Shown: positions 28,742 through 38,484 of the stretch, piece by piece
Layout: every line of letters begins with the position of its first letter
Numbering within the stretch: position 1 is the stretch's first letter
NCBI RefSeq assembly: GCF_000317285.1
Contig: NZ_AJLN01000134.1
Coordinates: 101,887 to 165,886 of the forward strand
DNA from: Chlorogloeopsis fritschii PCC 6912
Lineage (GTDB): Bacteria > Cyanobacteriota > Cyanobacteriia > Cyanobacteriales > Nostocaceae
Reading direction: 5' to 3'
DNA: 64,000 nt
Translations under genes and position numbers: made by a program
Notes under the pieces: generated by a model
Database searches by the model: none
What the model saw: only the letters and a program-made list of their open reading frames with translations
Told to the model about the DNA's origin: nothing

Positions 28742-30880
28742 TCAAACAACTGCTGTAGGACTGGATAAACCTGTTAATAAATCTGTAGCTTGGCTATTTT
28801 GCGGCTCTCCAAGCATAACAATAGAGCAAGTCAATTGACTAGCTAACTGAGTAGTCACATCACTCATTGCTAATCCACCCGGACTAGTACGATTACGTAC
28901 AAAAGGTATTACAACTAAATCATATAATCGCGCTGCTTGCAAAATTGCTTGAGCAACATTTTCATGAGCGATAATTTGAATTTCTGGTGGATTAGGCAAA
29001 GTTAATTTTGACACCAGTAAAGAGAGTTGCGATCGCCGCCATGATATTTTGCTGGAACTAGTGCGGCGATCGCATACATTTAACACAGTCACTTGTGCTT
29101 GGTTTGCTTCTGCCAGAATTTGAGCAAATTGTACCGGTTGTAATGTTGGTGCGATGACATTTTCCATTGGCACTAAGATACGCTGGATTTTTTTTGGTGA
29201 GTCTACCAGACGTGTTACTGCCACCGGGCAATGGGATGCCCAGAGAACACCATCAATGACATTACCAAATAAGCGCGCTCTCAATCCAGTACGTTTCCCC
29301 CAACCCATAACAATCAAATTAGCCTTGTGTTCGCGTGCTGTCCTGCTAATTCCTTTTGCAAAAGCATCATCAATTCGCAATAATGGTTCTGCTGTCACAC
29401 CCAATACCCGACTTAGTGCTGTAGCTTTTGTAAGTAAGGCTTCACTCCTGTGCACAGAGGCTTCTAATTGGGGTGCATCCATGTGAGCGGTGGCAGTGGC
29501 AATTGCTAAGGGCATAATTCTGCCATTCGCTTGATGTGCTAATAATGCCGCCATTTCAATTAAGTATTGCTGTGTCTGCGGATTGTAAACTGGTACAACG
29601 ATAGTAAAAGGATTTTTGTTTGTTTGTTCAGAGTCATTGTCAGGTTGAGCAGGTGCAGATTGTTGTTTAACTGCTGAGGAAGGCAAACTAATCGCAAGCC
29701 GACTAGTAATGAATGGCCCTAAAGTTGATGTCACCACCATGAGTAGAATGGCGCTGTCTACGACCATTCCTGAGAGTAACCCACTGCGATACCCTACTAA
29801 AGTGGCAGCTAATGTTACGCCAACCTGGGGTAATGACAGCGACCACATTGTTAACATTTCTTGCCAATTGTAGTGGTAAACCAGTTTTGTCAGTAGAGCT
29901 GCGATAAATTTACTGGCTATTAAACCAACCACAACTAAAAACGTTAATTCAAGTGTAGCGACGCTCTTAATTAACGTAGGTAGGTCAATTAGCAAGCCCA
30001 GGTGGACAAAGAAAATAGGAATAAACAGTACGCTGCCAGCAAAAACAACTTTTTCTTTAACAGGCCCTTCCCCGACAGCATCATTCACAGCTAAACCTGC
30101 TAAAAATGCTCCGACAATTTTTTCTACCCCCATTAGTTGCGCACTTACAACAGCAATAAACACAGAAAGCAGTACAAACAAAAACTGATTCCCCTCATCG
30201 TCTCCCGATCGCCGAAAAAATTCTTTGCCAGCCCAATTGCAGCAAACAAAAATGACGAGCGCGTAAATAGCTAATGAAGTCAGTAATGAAATAACCTGCC
30301 AAAAATCCAGATTTCTGGTATTTACTGCTAAACAAAAGGCTAATACCAACAGTGCGCCGATATCGGTAAAAATAGTAGCTCTAACGACTACACTGACAGC
30401 TTCGTTGTTTATTACTCCTAAACGATTAATTAACGGATATGCCAAAAGAGTATAGGAAGCTAATGTAGAGCCAATCAGAATCGCAGCAATCCAATCAAAC
30501 TCAAAGCTTCTGGCGATTAAAATTCCTACCACCAAAGGTACACTGAAAGTCAAGCTACTAAATCCTAAAGCTTGCCATTTTTGCTTACGGTGAAATAGCT
30601 CTAGGTTTATTTCTAGACCTGCTATAAACATCAAGTAGATTAATCCAATCTCTGCTAGCAGGTTTAATATTGGTGAATTGATGTGAAATATATGCCACCC
30701 AGAAGGGCCAAAAACTACCCCTGATAACACCAAACCCACTAATCCCGGTAGCTGTAGCCGCTCAAACAAAATCGGTACAGCTAAAATCACCAACAAGAGA
30801 ATGACAAAGGGAATAATGGGTTCTTGAGCAAAAGCACGGGTACTAGATTCAACAATCAGAAGTTGTGATATCAGTTCCAT
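28742..30880 (-). CDS. Cation:proton antiporter (CPA2/Kef-type) with C-terminal USP domains
   Basis: A 712-residue inner-membrane protein. Residues about 20-400 hold some 12 membrane helices with the CPA2 pattern: PGLVGLVLSGVVFGPSG, AEIGLIYLMFIAGLEINLE and the FLAGLAVNDAVGEGPVKEK region. After a Gln/Ser/Pro linker, residues about 425-700 contain two USP-like alpha/beta domains (TIVVPVYNPQTQQ; KANLIVMGWGKRTG; RILVPMEN; DLVVIPFVRNR). The USP tails may sense nucleotides or stress and gate ion exchange. It is likely involved in pH or Na+/K+ balance; the ion specificity cannot be told from sequence. No DE-type CPA1 motif is seen. Confidence 0.88.
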   Translation of the reverse strand: MELISQLLIVESSTRAFAQEPIIPFVILLLVILAVPILFERLQLPGLVGLVLSGVVFGPSGWHIFHINSPILNLLAEIGLIYLMFIAGLEINLELFHRKQKWQALGFSSLTFSVPLVVGILIARSFEFDWIAAILIGSTLASYTLLAYPLINRLGVINNEAVSVVVRATIFTDIGALLVLAFCLAVNTRNLDFWQVISLLTSLAIYALVIFVCCNWAGKEFFRRSGDDEGNQFLFVLLSVFIAVVSAQLMGVEKIVGAFLAGLAVNDAVGEGPVKEKVVFAGSVLFIPIFFVHLGLLIDLPTLIKSVATLELTFLVVVGLIASKFIAALLTKLVYHYNWQEMLTMWSLSLPQVGVTLAATLVGYRSGLLSGMVVDSAILLMVVTSTLGPFITSRLAISLPSSAVKQQSAPAQPDNDSEQTNKNPFTIVVPVYNPQTQQYLIEMAALLAHQANGRIMPLAIATATAHMDAPQLEASVHRSEALLTKATALSRVLGVTAEPLLRIDDAFAKGISRTAREHKANLIVMGWGKRTGLRARLFGNVIDGVLWASHCPVAVTRLVDSPKKIQRILVPMENVIAPTLQPVQFAQILAEANQAQVTVLNVCDRRTSSSKISWRRSQLSLLVSKLTLPNPPEIQIIAHENVAQAILQAARLYDLVVIPFVRNRTSPGGLAMSDVTTQLASQLTCSIVMLGEPQNSQATDLLTGLSSPTAVV

Positions 30881-31020
30881 AGGTAGGATTTGGAGGGGTA
30901 ACAGTGAGGCTGCGATTTTCTAAAGACCGATGCTTGAATGACAATCAAATAACTACAAAAGCCACTCAGCCGAGAAATTCTAAAATTTTACTTTCACTAA
31001 CCACAGCGATAAGCAACTAC

Positions 31021-31677
31021 CTATGGGTGGATTTGGCTCAAAATAAACCGTAAGCGATCGTAGTCATCTTTGAGCAGCACACTCAAAGTTCTTCCAGCTT
31101 TGATTAACCATTGCCGATCGGCTTTGCGCAACTGATACACCTCGCGGATAGCTGCTGCTGTTAGAGACTCTACTGGTGCACTGTTAACACACAATAGCGT
31201 CCGCAAAAAATCGAACTCTTCAGTAAATTTAACGATCGCTTCTGGTTCGCAGCGATAAACCGGTTGATGGATTTGTGGAGGACGAGGAGGTAGATATTGG
31301 TACACCCTATTACCAAAACCTTGTGACTTGGAAGTTGTTTCAAAACCCACAATTACTGCCCGAAACTCAGTTTTAAGCATGGCGAAAATTTGGGGTTGTT
31401 CCTCTCGCAACTCCTGCAATGATAATCCCAAAGCAACAGGTCGGTGTACAGAATCTACGGGCATAGTAGTTGCATAATGCACTACAGCATAAATTTGATT
31501 GCCAGACTCTTCATCTACAGAATAAACCCAACTACCAAAGGGAGGCATGGGAGGAAAGGTTAAATCTTCTGGTTCTAAGCACTGGGCTAAAAATTCACAG
31601 GTAGAAGTTTCGATCACCTCTGCAAAGTGGTTGGGATGGCGATCGCCTCTATCAAATTGTGGTAAAGGGAGGCGCAT
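31021..31677 (-). CDS. HAS-barrel-like conserved cyanobacterial protein
   Basis: A 218-residue soluble protein. The N-terminal part (RGDRHPNHFAEVIETSTCEFLAQCL, then FGSWVYSVD, IYAVVHYATT) looks like a HAS-barrel, the small beta barrel found at the N-terminus of HerA and F-type ATP synthase subunits. The second half is helical and has no ATPase motif. The family label comes from memory of related cyanobacterial proteins and is moderate. It lies 65 bases upstream-to-downstream of ndhS on the same strand, separated by a short heptamer repeat, so cotranscription with ndhS is likely. Confidence 0.55.
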   Translation of the reverse strand: MRLPLPQFDRGDRHPNHFAEVIETSTCEFLAQCLEPEDLTFPPMPPFGSWVYSVDEESGNQIYAVVHYATTMPVDSVHRPVALGLSLQELREEQPQIFAMLKTEFRAVIVGFETTSKSQGFGNRVYQYLPPRPPQIHQPVYRCEPEAIVKFTEEFDFLRTLLCVNSAPVESLTAAAIREVYQLRKADRQWLIKAGRTLSVLLKDDYDRLRFILSQIHP

Positions 31678-31742
31678 AGTAGTTATGGGTCATTAGTCAT
31701 TAGCTATTCAAAAATGACCAATGACAAATGACAAGAGTTAAT

Positions 31743-31940
31743 TTATTTCGCTTTTTTACGTCCTGCGGTGGTTTCTACAACTTCTAATTCCCAAAGGCGA
31801 AAAGTAATTAATTTATCCCAGTTACCACCTTCAAACAGTACGGCAACCTTGCCATCACTAACCCGTTGCACGAGTCCTTCATAACGATAATAGATATCTG
31901 CGGGATTTTTGACGCGAACAGTTGCTCCTGGCAGGATCAT
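31743..31940 (-). CDS. ndhS: NAD(P)H-quinone oxidoreductase subunit S (ferredoxin-docking)
   Basis: A 65-residue protein with an SH3-like fold: [53 protein letters not shown]. In cyanobacterial and chloroplast NDH-1, NdhS sits beside the terminal FeS cluster and helps bind ferredoxin. The assignment is from remembered similarity to the DUF3252/NdhS family. The basic tail (GRKKAK) is consistent with ferredoxin contact. ndhN is encoded elsewhere in this window. Confidence 0.78.
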   Translation of the reverse strand: MILPGATVRVKNPADIYYRYEGLVQRVSDGKVAVLFEGGNWDKLITFRLWELEVVETTAGRKKAK

Positions 31941-32050
31941 AATGTGTAACCTCTAGCGTTCCTGTTAATAGCTTAATACTTGTGACTGGTGATTTGTCAT
32001 TGGTAATTTGTGCTTTGTTGGCTTCTAATTACCAATGATCGCGATATTGA

Positions 32051-33370
32051 CTATGACCAGTACTTTTGTTTTGATCGAAAGTTCGCTACCGATTCGACTA
32101 CTCCCAAGGCAATGAAGTTTGTCAACATTGCAGAACGCCCATAACTCATCCAAGGAAGGGGAATGCCTGCGACTGGGGCTAAACCAACATTCATGCCAAT
32201 GTTGACTATCATTTGAAATACAATCATAGATAAAACACCAATAGCCAGCAATGAGCCAAAGTTGTCTTTAGCAGTTTGGGCAACGTGCAATAAGCGCAGA
32301 CAAAGCAAGCAGAAGACCAGTAAAACCAGCAAACAACCAATAAAACCAAATTCTTCACCAATAGCAGAGAAGATAAAGTCTGTGTGCTGTTCGGGAACAA
32401 AATTTAACTGAGTCATCGGGCCTTTAAAAAGGCCCCATCCCCACCATTCACCAGCACCAATCGCAATCCGAGATTGGATTTGGTGATAGGCAGAACCAAG
32501 GGGATCGGCATTGGGGTTAATAAATGAAGTGAGTCGGTCTTTTTGATAATCTTTGAGTAAATACTTCCAAGCAAAAAGTCCTAATTCCCCACCCAACATA
32601 TTTAAACCCCATGCCCCAATGGTGCCAAGACCAAATCGCCGCCAGGGGAGAGTGCGCCAGCCCACAATGCCCATAGCTATTGACCAAACTAACCCCAAAA
32701 AGCCGAAAGTTAGGTCTTTTGAGAAAGCGATCGCAAATGGCCAGGAGATGCTAAATAAAATCGCGGCAACAATCGGAGAAATCATCAATATCAACCAGCC
32801 GGGATTGGCATTTGCCCAATACAACATCCCCAAAACGATCGCGCCAAATACCAGTGAAGTTGCTAAATCTGGCTGTAAAAAGACTAATCCCCAAGGAACG
32901 GCAGTGATTGCCAAAGCCCGGAAAACACTATCGAGACTAGAAGCTGTGCGCTTGTGTAACAAAGCTGCTAGGGTGATAATGATTCCAATTTTGGCAAATT
33001 CCGAGGGTTGGACATTAAAACCAAAGACACCGATCCACCTCTGCGCCCCTTTGGCACTGTGACCGATCAGCATGACAGCAATTAGGCTGATGTTGACGAG
33101 AGTGTAGGTAATCCAGTGCCAGTGCAGCATATTTTCGTAACGGATGCGAGCTAAAATTAGCGCGATCAAACAACCAATTCCACCAATCAGCCAGTGCCAC
33201 CACCAATCAGTGAGTCCTTGGTTTAATTCCGTACTGCGGATCATGATGCCGCCAAATATGGTTAAGCTGATTGGCAAACAAAATAATAACCAGTCTACTT
33301 GCTGCCAAGGTTTAAACCAGTATTTCCAACGTAGCTGGGGGAGCCAGGAACGTGACCTTTTTAACAACAT
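32051..33370 (-). CDS. rodA: Rod-shape-determining protein RodA (SEDS peptidoglycan polymerase)
   Basis: A 439-residue SEDS-family membrane protein with about ten helices, which polymerises glycan strands from lipid II in the elongasome together with a class B PBP. Seen: KGAQRWIGVFGFNVQPSEFAKIGIII, FLQPDLATSLVFGAIVLGMLY (with the SEDS catalytic-type Asp), NPNADPLGSAYHQIQSRIAIGAGEWWGWGLFKGPMTQLNFVPEQHTDFIFSAIGEEFGF (not quoted further) and PLPWMSYGRSAM. The long acidic-loop insert before the DRLTSFINP segment is usual for cyanobacteria. It is downstream of mrp on the same strand with a 197-bp repeat-rich gap. Confidence 0.95.
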   Translation of the reverse strand: MLLKRSRSWLPQLRWKYWFKPWQQVDWLLFCLPISLTIFGGIMIRSTELNQGLTDWWWHWLIGGIGCLIALILARIRYENMLHWHWITYTLVNISLIAVMLIGHSAKGAQRWIGVFGFNVQPSEFAKIGIIITLAALLHKRTASSLDSVFRALAITAVPWGLVFLQPDLATSLVFGAIVLGMLYWANANPGWLILMISPIVAAILFSISWPFAIAFSKDLTFGFLGLVWSIAMGIVGWRTLPWRRFGLGTIGAWGLNMLGGELGLFAWKYLLKDYQKDRLTSFINPNADPLGSAYHQIQSRIAIGAGEWWGWGLFKGPMTQLNFVPEQHTDFIFSAIGEEFGFIGCLLVLLVFCLLCLRLLHVAQTAKDNFGSLLAIGVLSMIVFQMIVNIGMNVGLAPVAGIPLPWMSYGRSAMLTNFIALGVVESVANFRSKQKYWS

Positions 33371-33414
33371 TAGTAATTTTAGACTTTAGCTTTTAGATTT
33401 TAAATTTATTGATT

Positions 33415-33570
33415 AGGGACTGGGTACTGGTGATTGGGTACTAGGTATCGGGGATTGGGTAATTCAATTTTGGATTTTGGAGCAAAGCAATTTTGGATTG
33501 GAATTTAATCTAAAATCTCAAATTTCTAGTCCCTAGCCCCTAGCCCCTAGCCCCTAGCCCCTAGCCCCTA
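33415..33570 (+). repeat. ccctagc heptamer array with complementary G-rich arm, overlapping the mrp stop
   Basis: About six units of cccctag (33527-33570) are preceded by a G-rich arm at 33415-33463 built of gggtact/gggattg-like units. The last unit contains the complement of the mrp TAG stop codon (33568-33570), so the array abuts the gene without any spacer. Confidence 0.85.
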
Positions 33571-34638
33571 CGTCAGGGCTGCAACTGATACTTTGCCTGC
33601 GATTGTTTGAGCGATCGCTTTGAAAGCTTTAGCACTGGCTGAACTTGGGTCAGCTACAACTATTGGTACACCATTATCACCACCAATTCTGGTGGAAATT
33701 TCTAATGGTACGCATCCCAACAACGGTACTCCCAACTCGGCTGCTGTTTTGGAGCCACCACCAGAGCCAAAAATGTCATACTGTTTATCCGGTAGATCTG
33801 GGGGAATAAAATAACTCATGTTTTCTACTATTCCCAAGACGGGAACATTCATCTGTTGGAACATCCGTAAGCCCTTGCGAGAATCTAACAAAGCTACGGT
33901 TTGGGGTGTAGTTACAATTACAGCCCCTGCCATTGGCACCGCTTGTGTCAATGTTAACTGAGCATCCCCCGTTCCTGGTGGCATATCCACGATTAAATAA
34001 TCTAATTCTCCCCATTCCACTTGGTAAAGAAACTGGCGAATTACACCGTTTAGCATCGGCCCTCGCCAGATCACTGGCTGATCGCGGTCAATCAGAAAGC
34101 CCATTGATACTAATTTGACACCATGATTAAAAGCAGGTTCTAGTACATCTCCTTTTTCAGAGGAGCGTACTACGATTTCGGCATCAGCTAGTCCTAACAT
34201 TGTTGGGTCATTGGGGCCGTAAATATCGGCGTCGAGCAAACCTACCTTTGCCCCTGTGTAAGCTAGAGCAACAGCAACATTCACAGCCACGGTACTTTTA
34301 CCGACGCCGCCTTTGCCACTGGAAACAGCAATGATATTTTTTACACCAGGAACTCCATTGCGATCTGGTAAACTTTTTTGCTGGGGTGTCTCCGCTGTCA
34401 CTTCTATGGATACATCCGTAACGCCTGGTAACTTTTTAACAGCTTTTTGACAATCTTCGACAATAAATTCACGTAAAGGGCAGGCAGGTGTAGTTAACAC
34501 CAAAGTGAAGCTTACCTTACCTTCTGTGATTTTAATATTGCGAATCATGTTCATTTCTACCAGACTTTTGCGGAGTTCTGGGTCTTGAACCGGTCGCAAC
34601 ACTTCTAAGACCGAGTGAGAATCGAGGATATCATTCAT
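33568..34638 (-). CDS. mrp: Mrp/NBP35-family iron-sulfur cluster carrier ATPase
   Basis: A 356-residue P-loop ATPase. Residues 1-80 form a MIP18-like (DUF59) domain with VLRPVQDPELRKSLVEMNMI and the TTPACPL motif. Residues 100-350 are the MRP domain: Walker A SGKGGVGKST (107-116), DADIYGPNDPTMLG, VDMPPGTGDAQLT. The CxxC motif typical of Fe-S scaffolding members is not obvious near ENMSYFIPPD, where other Mrp proteins have Cys, so cluster binding may be altered. Function inferred: Fe-S cluster delivery. Confidence 0.93.
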   Translation of the reverse strand: MNDILDSHSVLEVLRPVQDPELRKSLVEMNMIRNIKITEGKVSFTLVLTTPACPLREFIVEDCQKAVKKLPGVTDVSIEVTAETPQQKSLPDRNGVPGVKNIIAVSSGKGGVGKSTVAVNVAVALAYTGAKVGLLDADIYGPNDPTMLGLADAEIVVRSSEKGDVLEPAFNHGVKLVSMGFLIDRDQPVIWRGPMLNGVIRQFLYQVEWGELDYLIVDMPPGTGDAQLTLTQAVPMAGAVIVTTPQTVALLDSRKGLRMFQQMNVPVLGIVENMSYFIPPDLPDKQYDIFGSGGGSKTAAELGVPLLGCVPLEISTRIGGDNGVPIVVADPSSASAKAFKAIAQTIAGKVSVAALT

Positions 34639-34723
34639 AGTGTTTTTTACCCTTCCTGCCGCAACTTTTTTTAATAAACAGCAATGATTATCTACTTGGA
34701 TCTTATCTTTTAGCGGTATTAGG

Positions 34724-34804
34724 GACTAGGGACAGGTGACTGGGGACTAGGGACTAGGAAGAATTTCTTTCCCAGTACCTAGTACCGAGTACCCAATCCC
34801 CAAT
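34724..34804 (+). repeat. gggacta / agtaccc heptamer hairpin
   Basis: A G-rich arm gggactagggacaggtgactggggactagggactagg is followed by a C-rich arm cccagtacctagtaccgagtacccaatcccc; the arms are complementary. It lies between mrp and the SRPBCC gene. Confidence 0.8.
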
Positions 34805-34812
34805 TCTAAAAA

Positions 34813-35334
34813 TCAAAACAACCAACTATCCTTGAGAGGTTTACTTTTGCCTGAAACTGCTGAGAGAGTGTTTTCTTCAACTGCCTCGATTAAAGCTTTG
34901 GCTACGCGATCGGCATAGGGACGAGACAAAGACCAAATCAAGGGTGATAGCCAACCACGTAGTGTTACAGAATATGACAAACAAGTACCGCAAACCGTGG
35001 ACTCTATTTTGTAAGTTACTCGTTCTTCGACACCGGGAATTGCCAAAACTCTGACACTCAATAGCTCTTGGTGATTAACGCGCTCAACAAAAATCCGGAT
35101 GGGAATTGGTGACCAACGTGTCACCGCTTGGTAAATCAATCCGGGTTTGGGTACTAATCCGTAAGGAACGTTAGTACTTTTTAGTAATGGATGCCAAGAC
35201 ACATCAGCCAAGTTAACTAGCTTTTGCCACAGTTCATCGACAGAAGCAGAACTAATCTCGCGATAAGTTCGCACCAAAGAAGCGCAAAACCGACGACGTT
35301 TGCGCTGGATGAATTTAGACAACCAAGCTTGCAT
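34813..35334 (-). CDS. SRPBCC/polyketide-cyclase-like protein
   Basis: A 173-residue protein. The ATG at 35334 is preferred since a strong aggagg (35343-35350 on the complement) lies eight bases upstream; the frame remains open to 35406. Residues about 15-150 have the SRPBCC pattern of helix-grip fold: VRTYREISSASVDELWQKLVNLADVSWHP, then alternating strands (GLIYQAVTRWSPIPIRIFVERV, ELLSVRVLAIPGVEERVTYKIE) and a final long helix (PYADRVAKALIEAVEE). Such proteins bind hydrophobic ligands. Family placement is by pattern, and no ligand can be named. Confidence 0.6.
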   Translation of the reverse strand: MQAWLSKFIQRKRRRFCASLVRTYREISSASVDELWQKLVNLADVSWHPLLKSTNVPYGLVPKPGLIYQAVTRWSPIPIRIFVERVNHQELLSVRVLAIPGVEERVTYKIESTVCGTCLSYSVTLRGWLSPLIWSLSRPYADRVAKALIEAVEENTLSAVSGKSKPLKDSWLF

Positions 35335-35856
35335 TTTCCTAATCCTCCTCGCTACAAGCTTTTTGGTAACTCTGGCATGATCGGCACTGTGACTGATGTA
35401 CAGCACGTCTGGATTTGATACAAAGACAACTGCTGTTTAAAGCTTCTAATATAGTTATTAAATTTTACTTTTTGTTAGCTTCGTCTACATTTTGATGTCG
35501 TGGATGACAACCCTGCTAGAGAGACCGTTTTTGATCAAAATATTAATCAGTGTCTGATATTATTCCTATCTATTGACCAAATACACAAGTGCTTGTAGAC
35601 CAATTTGCCTAAAGTTGAATATTCATGGCAAAAAGTTTACATAAAGAAAAGAAGTTGAAAAAAAATCAATCAGTGTACAAGCCTATACGCATTTGAGGGA
35701 AAATAACTCTAGTCTGCCTACAGATTGTGTGAATGCTTGACTTTCAAGACAAGAGCAAGCTGGATAATTTTAGCTGGTTTGTTGCACCTGTTGCCTTCTA
35801 TTTTCAGTGAAAATTTTTCTTGCTTTTTGGAAATTGTAATTTAGGTTATTGATTTT
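35335..35856. other. 522-bp divergent intergenic region upstream of hemF
   Basis: No coding frame is convincing and no repeat array is seen. AT-rich sequence throughout; it must carry the promoters of the SRPBCC gene and of hemF. I could not pick out a certain promoter. Confidence 0.45.
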
Positions 35857-36903
35857 ATGGTGACCAACTCCCAAAGCCCAACTTTGTCAACAGAATCGTT
35901 GGCTTCTTTGCCGCCGACTGATGCTAAAGCTAGAGTCAGTCAGTTTATGAAAAATTTACAAGACGAAATTACGCAAGCTTTAGAAAAAGTGGACGGTGTA
36001 GCTCAGTTTCAAGAAGACTCTTGGGAACGTCCGGAGGGAGGTGGCGGGCGATCGCGCGTTCTGCGGGATGGGGCAATATTTGAACAAGCTGGTGTAAATT
36101 TTTCTGAAGTTTGGGGTTCCCATTTACCACCTTCGATTCTGGCGCAACGCCCAGAGGCAGCAGGACACAAGTTTTATGCCACAGGTACCTCATTGGTATT
36201 GCATCCCCGCAATCCCTATGTGCCCACTGTTCACTTGAATTACCGTTACTTTGAGGCAGGCCCTGTATGGTGGTTTGGTGGTGGTGCAGATCTGACTCCC
36301 TATTATCCCTTTGCTGAAGATGCAGCCCATTTCCATAAGACACTCAAGCAGGCTTGTGATGCTCATCACCCAGAGTATTACCCGGTATTTAAACGCTGGT
36401 GCGATGAATATTTTTATTTAAAGCATCGGGGCGAAACACGGGGTGTTGGTGGTTTATTTTTTGATTACCAAGACGGTAGGGGCAGTTTATATCGCGGCCC
36501 CAATACTGATGGTGAGGCAGCTAAGTACAGCAACCAATTAGGGGCAATTACACCACGCGGTTGGGAAGAATTGTTTGCCTTTGCGCAAAGCTGTGGAGGA
36601 GCCTTTTTGAGCGCTTACGTACCCATCGTAGAACGGCGGCACAAGATTGAATATGGCGATCGCCAACGGAATTTTCAACTTTATCGCCGGGGAAGATACG
36701 TAGAATTTAACTTGGTTTATGACCGAGGTACGATTTTTGGCTTGCAAACCAACGGACGCACCGAATCAATTTTGATGTCCCTGCCTCCCCTTGTACGTTG
36801 GGAATACGGGTATCAACCCGAACCTAACACCCATGAAGCTGAATTGTACGAAACTTTCCTCAAGCCTCAAGATTGGGTAAACTGGGAACCAAGCCACACG
36901 TAA
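35857..36903 (+). CDS. hemF: Oxygen-dependent coproporphyrinogen III oxidase
   Basis: A 348-residue enzyme that oxidatively decarboxylates coproporphyrinogen III to protoporphyrinogen IX in haem and chlorophyll synthesis. Family motifs: [41 protein letters not shown], the [13 protein letters not shown] signature, and [26 protein letters not shown]. Length is typical. Monocistronic; the anaerobic radical-SAM alternative (HemN) is not in this window. Confidence 0.97.
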   Translation: MVTNSQSPTLSTESLASLPPTDAKARVSQFMKNLQDEITQALEKVDGVAQFQEDSWERPEGGGGRSRVLRDGAIFEQAGVNFSEVWGSHLPPSILAQRPEAAGHKFYATGTSLVLHPRNPYVPTVHLNYRYFEAGPVWWFGGGADLTPYYPFAEDAAHFHKTLKQACDAHHPEYYPVFKRWCDEYFYLKHRGETRGVGGLFFDYQDGRGSLYRGPNTDGEAAKYSNQLGAITPRGWEELFAFAQSCGGAFLSAYVPIVERRHKIEYGDRQRNFQLYRRGRYVEFNLVYDRGTIFGLQTNGRTESILMSLPPLVRWEYGYQPEPNTHEAELYETFLKPQDWVNWEPSHT

Positions 36904-37107
36904 AAATGTGAGCTAAACTACTAAGTGAAAATATCCAGCAATTAGGGTGACATTTGTCTGTGTTGCTTGTTAATCTCAAACTACATAATCTATCAATTAT
37001 GTTGCGAGAGGTAAAATAAGTAACTAAATTTGTAGCTCTTTCAGTTCACAATCCAACAATTTTGCCATCTCCTTTCAACAGAGGAATAAATGGCAATGAG
37101 GATGTTA

Positions 37108-37172
37108 GTAGGGGCGGGTTTATTGAGATATTTCATTATTCTAGAAAGATTATTGTTAAAACCCGCCCGTAC
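37108..37172 (+). repeat. 65-bp MITE-like inverted repeat (gtaggggcgggttta ends)
   Basis: Terminal segments gtaggggcgggttta (37108-37122) and taaaacccgcccgtac (37157-37172) are complementary with one mismatch and one offset base. The AT-rich core has no coding capacity. Size class matches the 67-bp element at 1044 and 41399, but the ends differ. It lies in the hemF-STAS gap. Confidence 0.75.
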
Positions 37173-37275
37173 AGGGGTTAGTAGTTAGTAGTCAAAAAAA
37201 TAACTACCAGCTACTAACAACTAGCAATTATCAATTTAAAACCAGTCCATCTTGAGAATGCCAAGGCGAGGTTAA

Positions 37276-37644
37276 GTGATTCATATCGAGCAAAAAACCT
37301 ATACAAGCCAAGACGGCAACAGTGTTATTGTTCTATCACCTACAGGTCGTTTGGATATAACTACAGCTTGGCAATTTCGCTTGAAATTGCAAGAGTGTAT
37401 TTCTAAACTGAGCAGTCATATAGTTGTAAATCTCAGTCAAGTAAACTTTATTGACAGTTCTGGTCTCACCTCATTGGTGGCAGGAATGCGTGATGCTGAT
37501 AAAGTCAACGGTAGTTTTCGGATCAGCAATGTCCATCCAGAAGCGAAATTAGTATTTGAAGTGACAATGATGGACACAGTGTTTGAAATCTTTGAAACCG
37601 AGGAGGAAGCTTTAGAAGGTGTACCTCGTAGTATTGCCAGCTAA
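37276..37644 (+). CDS. STAS-domain anti-sigma factor antagonist
   Basis: A 122-residue single STAS domain. Seen: VIVLSPTGRLDITTAWQFRLKLQECI, then the switch region VVNLSQVNFIDSSGLTSLVAGM with the phosphorylatable Ser in the DSSG motif at residues 60-63, and FRISNVHPEAKLVFEVTMMDTVFEIFETEEEAL. Proteins like this relieve an anti-sigma kinase or act in other partner-switching pathways. No cognate kinase or PP2C phosphatase gene is adjacent, so the partner must be elsewhere. GTG start with gcgagg upstream. Confidence 0.93.
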   Translation: MIHIEQKTYTSQDGNSVIVLSPTGRLDITTAWQFRLKLQECISKLSSHIVVNLSQVNFIDSSGLTSLVAGMRDADKVNGSFRISNVHPEAKLVFEVTMMDTVFEIFETEEEALEGVPRSIAS

Positions 37645-37704
37645 ATCTCAAGTCAAACATGAGACGTGAAGAGTCCAAAACACAGACACTTCATCATTCA
37701 TCAT

Positions 37705-38301
37705 TCAGTACTGTTCTCGTTTAGCGTAGCGATAAGGGCCCAAAATCGCTCCCCAAGTTGCCCCTCCAGTAGTAGGGTCAATTCCTTTGTCATAGGTTAT
37801 TAATTCTTGGTGAGTAACTTCAAATCCCAAGGCTACTTGTACTGAACTGCCAGCATAGTTAAAGCAGCAAACAGCCCCAGAAGGAGGAGTTGCGGCAAAC
37901 TTATAGCTGTCAGGAGCTTGAGTTTGCGCAGTAACATTGAGAATGCAACCAGGTAGCAAATCTAATTGTTCAGGCGTAAGGGTGTGAAGTAACGAGGGAT
38001 TACGACCAGCACCACGCAAAGCCAATGGATCTTTTGGCATATAATACTGCACTTTCAAAAGTGCATTCAGTTCGCCAACTTCTGTCAGTCGCATGATTCT
38101 CTGACGATAGGGTTGATCCAAGTTAACAATATTGGCTTGTTCAGCAAATAGAGTTAGGCTGTCTTCTGAAAATAAAGGTACAAACCTTTGCCACAGACGT
38201 AGGTGAACATACCAAGCAGGCTCTGCAAGAGCCTGTTCTCGATTTTCAAATTCACCAGCTAGATAATTCGCGAGGGCAAGTAACTCTGGTGAGAAATTCA
38301 T
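37705..38301 (-). CDS. cpcT: Phycobiliprotein chromophore lyase, CpcT/CpeT family
   Basis: A 198-residue lyase that attaches phycocyanobilin to Cys-155-type sites of phycocyanin or phycoerythrocyanin beta subunits. Seen: the N-terminal LANYLAGEFENREQALAEPAWYVHLRLWQRFVP (not quoted further), MPKDPLALRGAGRNPSLLHTLT, PGCILNV, FNYAGSSVQVALGFEVTHQEL and the final GPYRYAKREQY. Presence implies phycobilisomes. The strand is opposite to the divergent psb29 gene, 183 bases away. Confidence 0.95.
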   Translation of the reverse strand: MNFSPELLALANYLAGEFENREQALAEPAWYVHLRLWQRFVPLFSEDSLTLFAEQANIVNLDQPYRQRIMRLTEVGELNALLKVQYYMPKDPLALRGAGRNPSLLHTLTPEQLDLLPGCILNVTAQTQAPDSYKFAATPPSGAVCCFNYAGSSVQVALGFEVTHQELITYDKGIDPTTGGATWGAILGPYRYAKREQY

Positions 38302-38484
38302 AAATTATTAACACGGTCACGGAATATTATAAGTTTTGCTACTTACGTAGGGAAGGGGGTTGCAGCCCTTGATAGATTATTTTTTAGCAATATTGGGGCG
38401 ATCAGCCAATAGCTCAACTTGGCAAAGTTGCCTGGAAGCGAGAAAATAAACATACGTCGCCCTAGAAGTTTAAAAATTCTCTTT

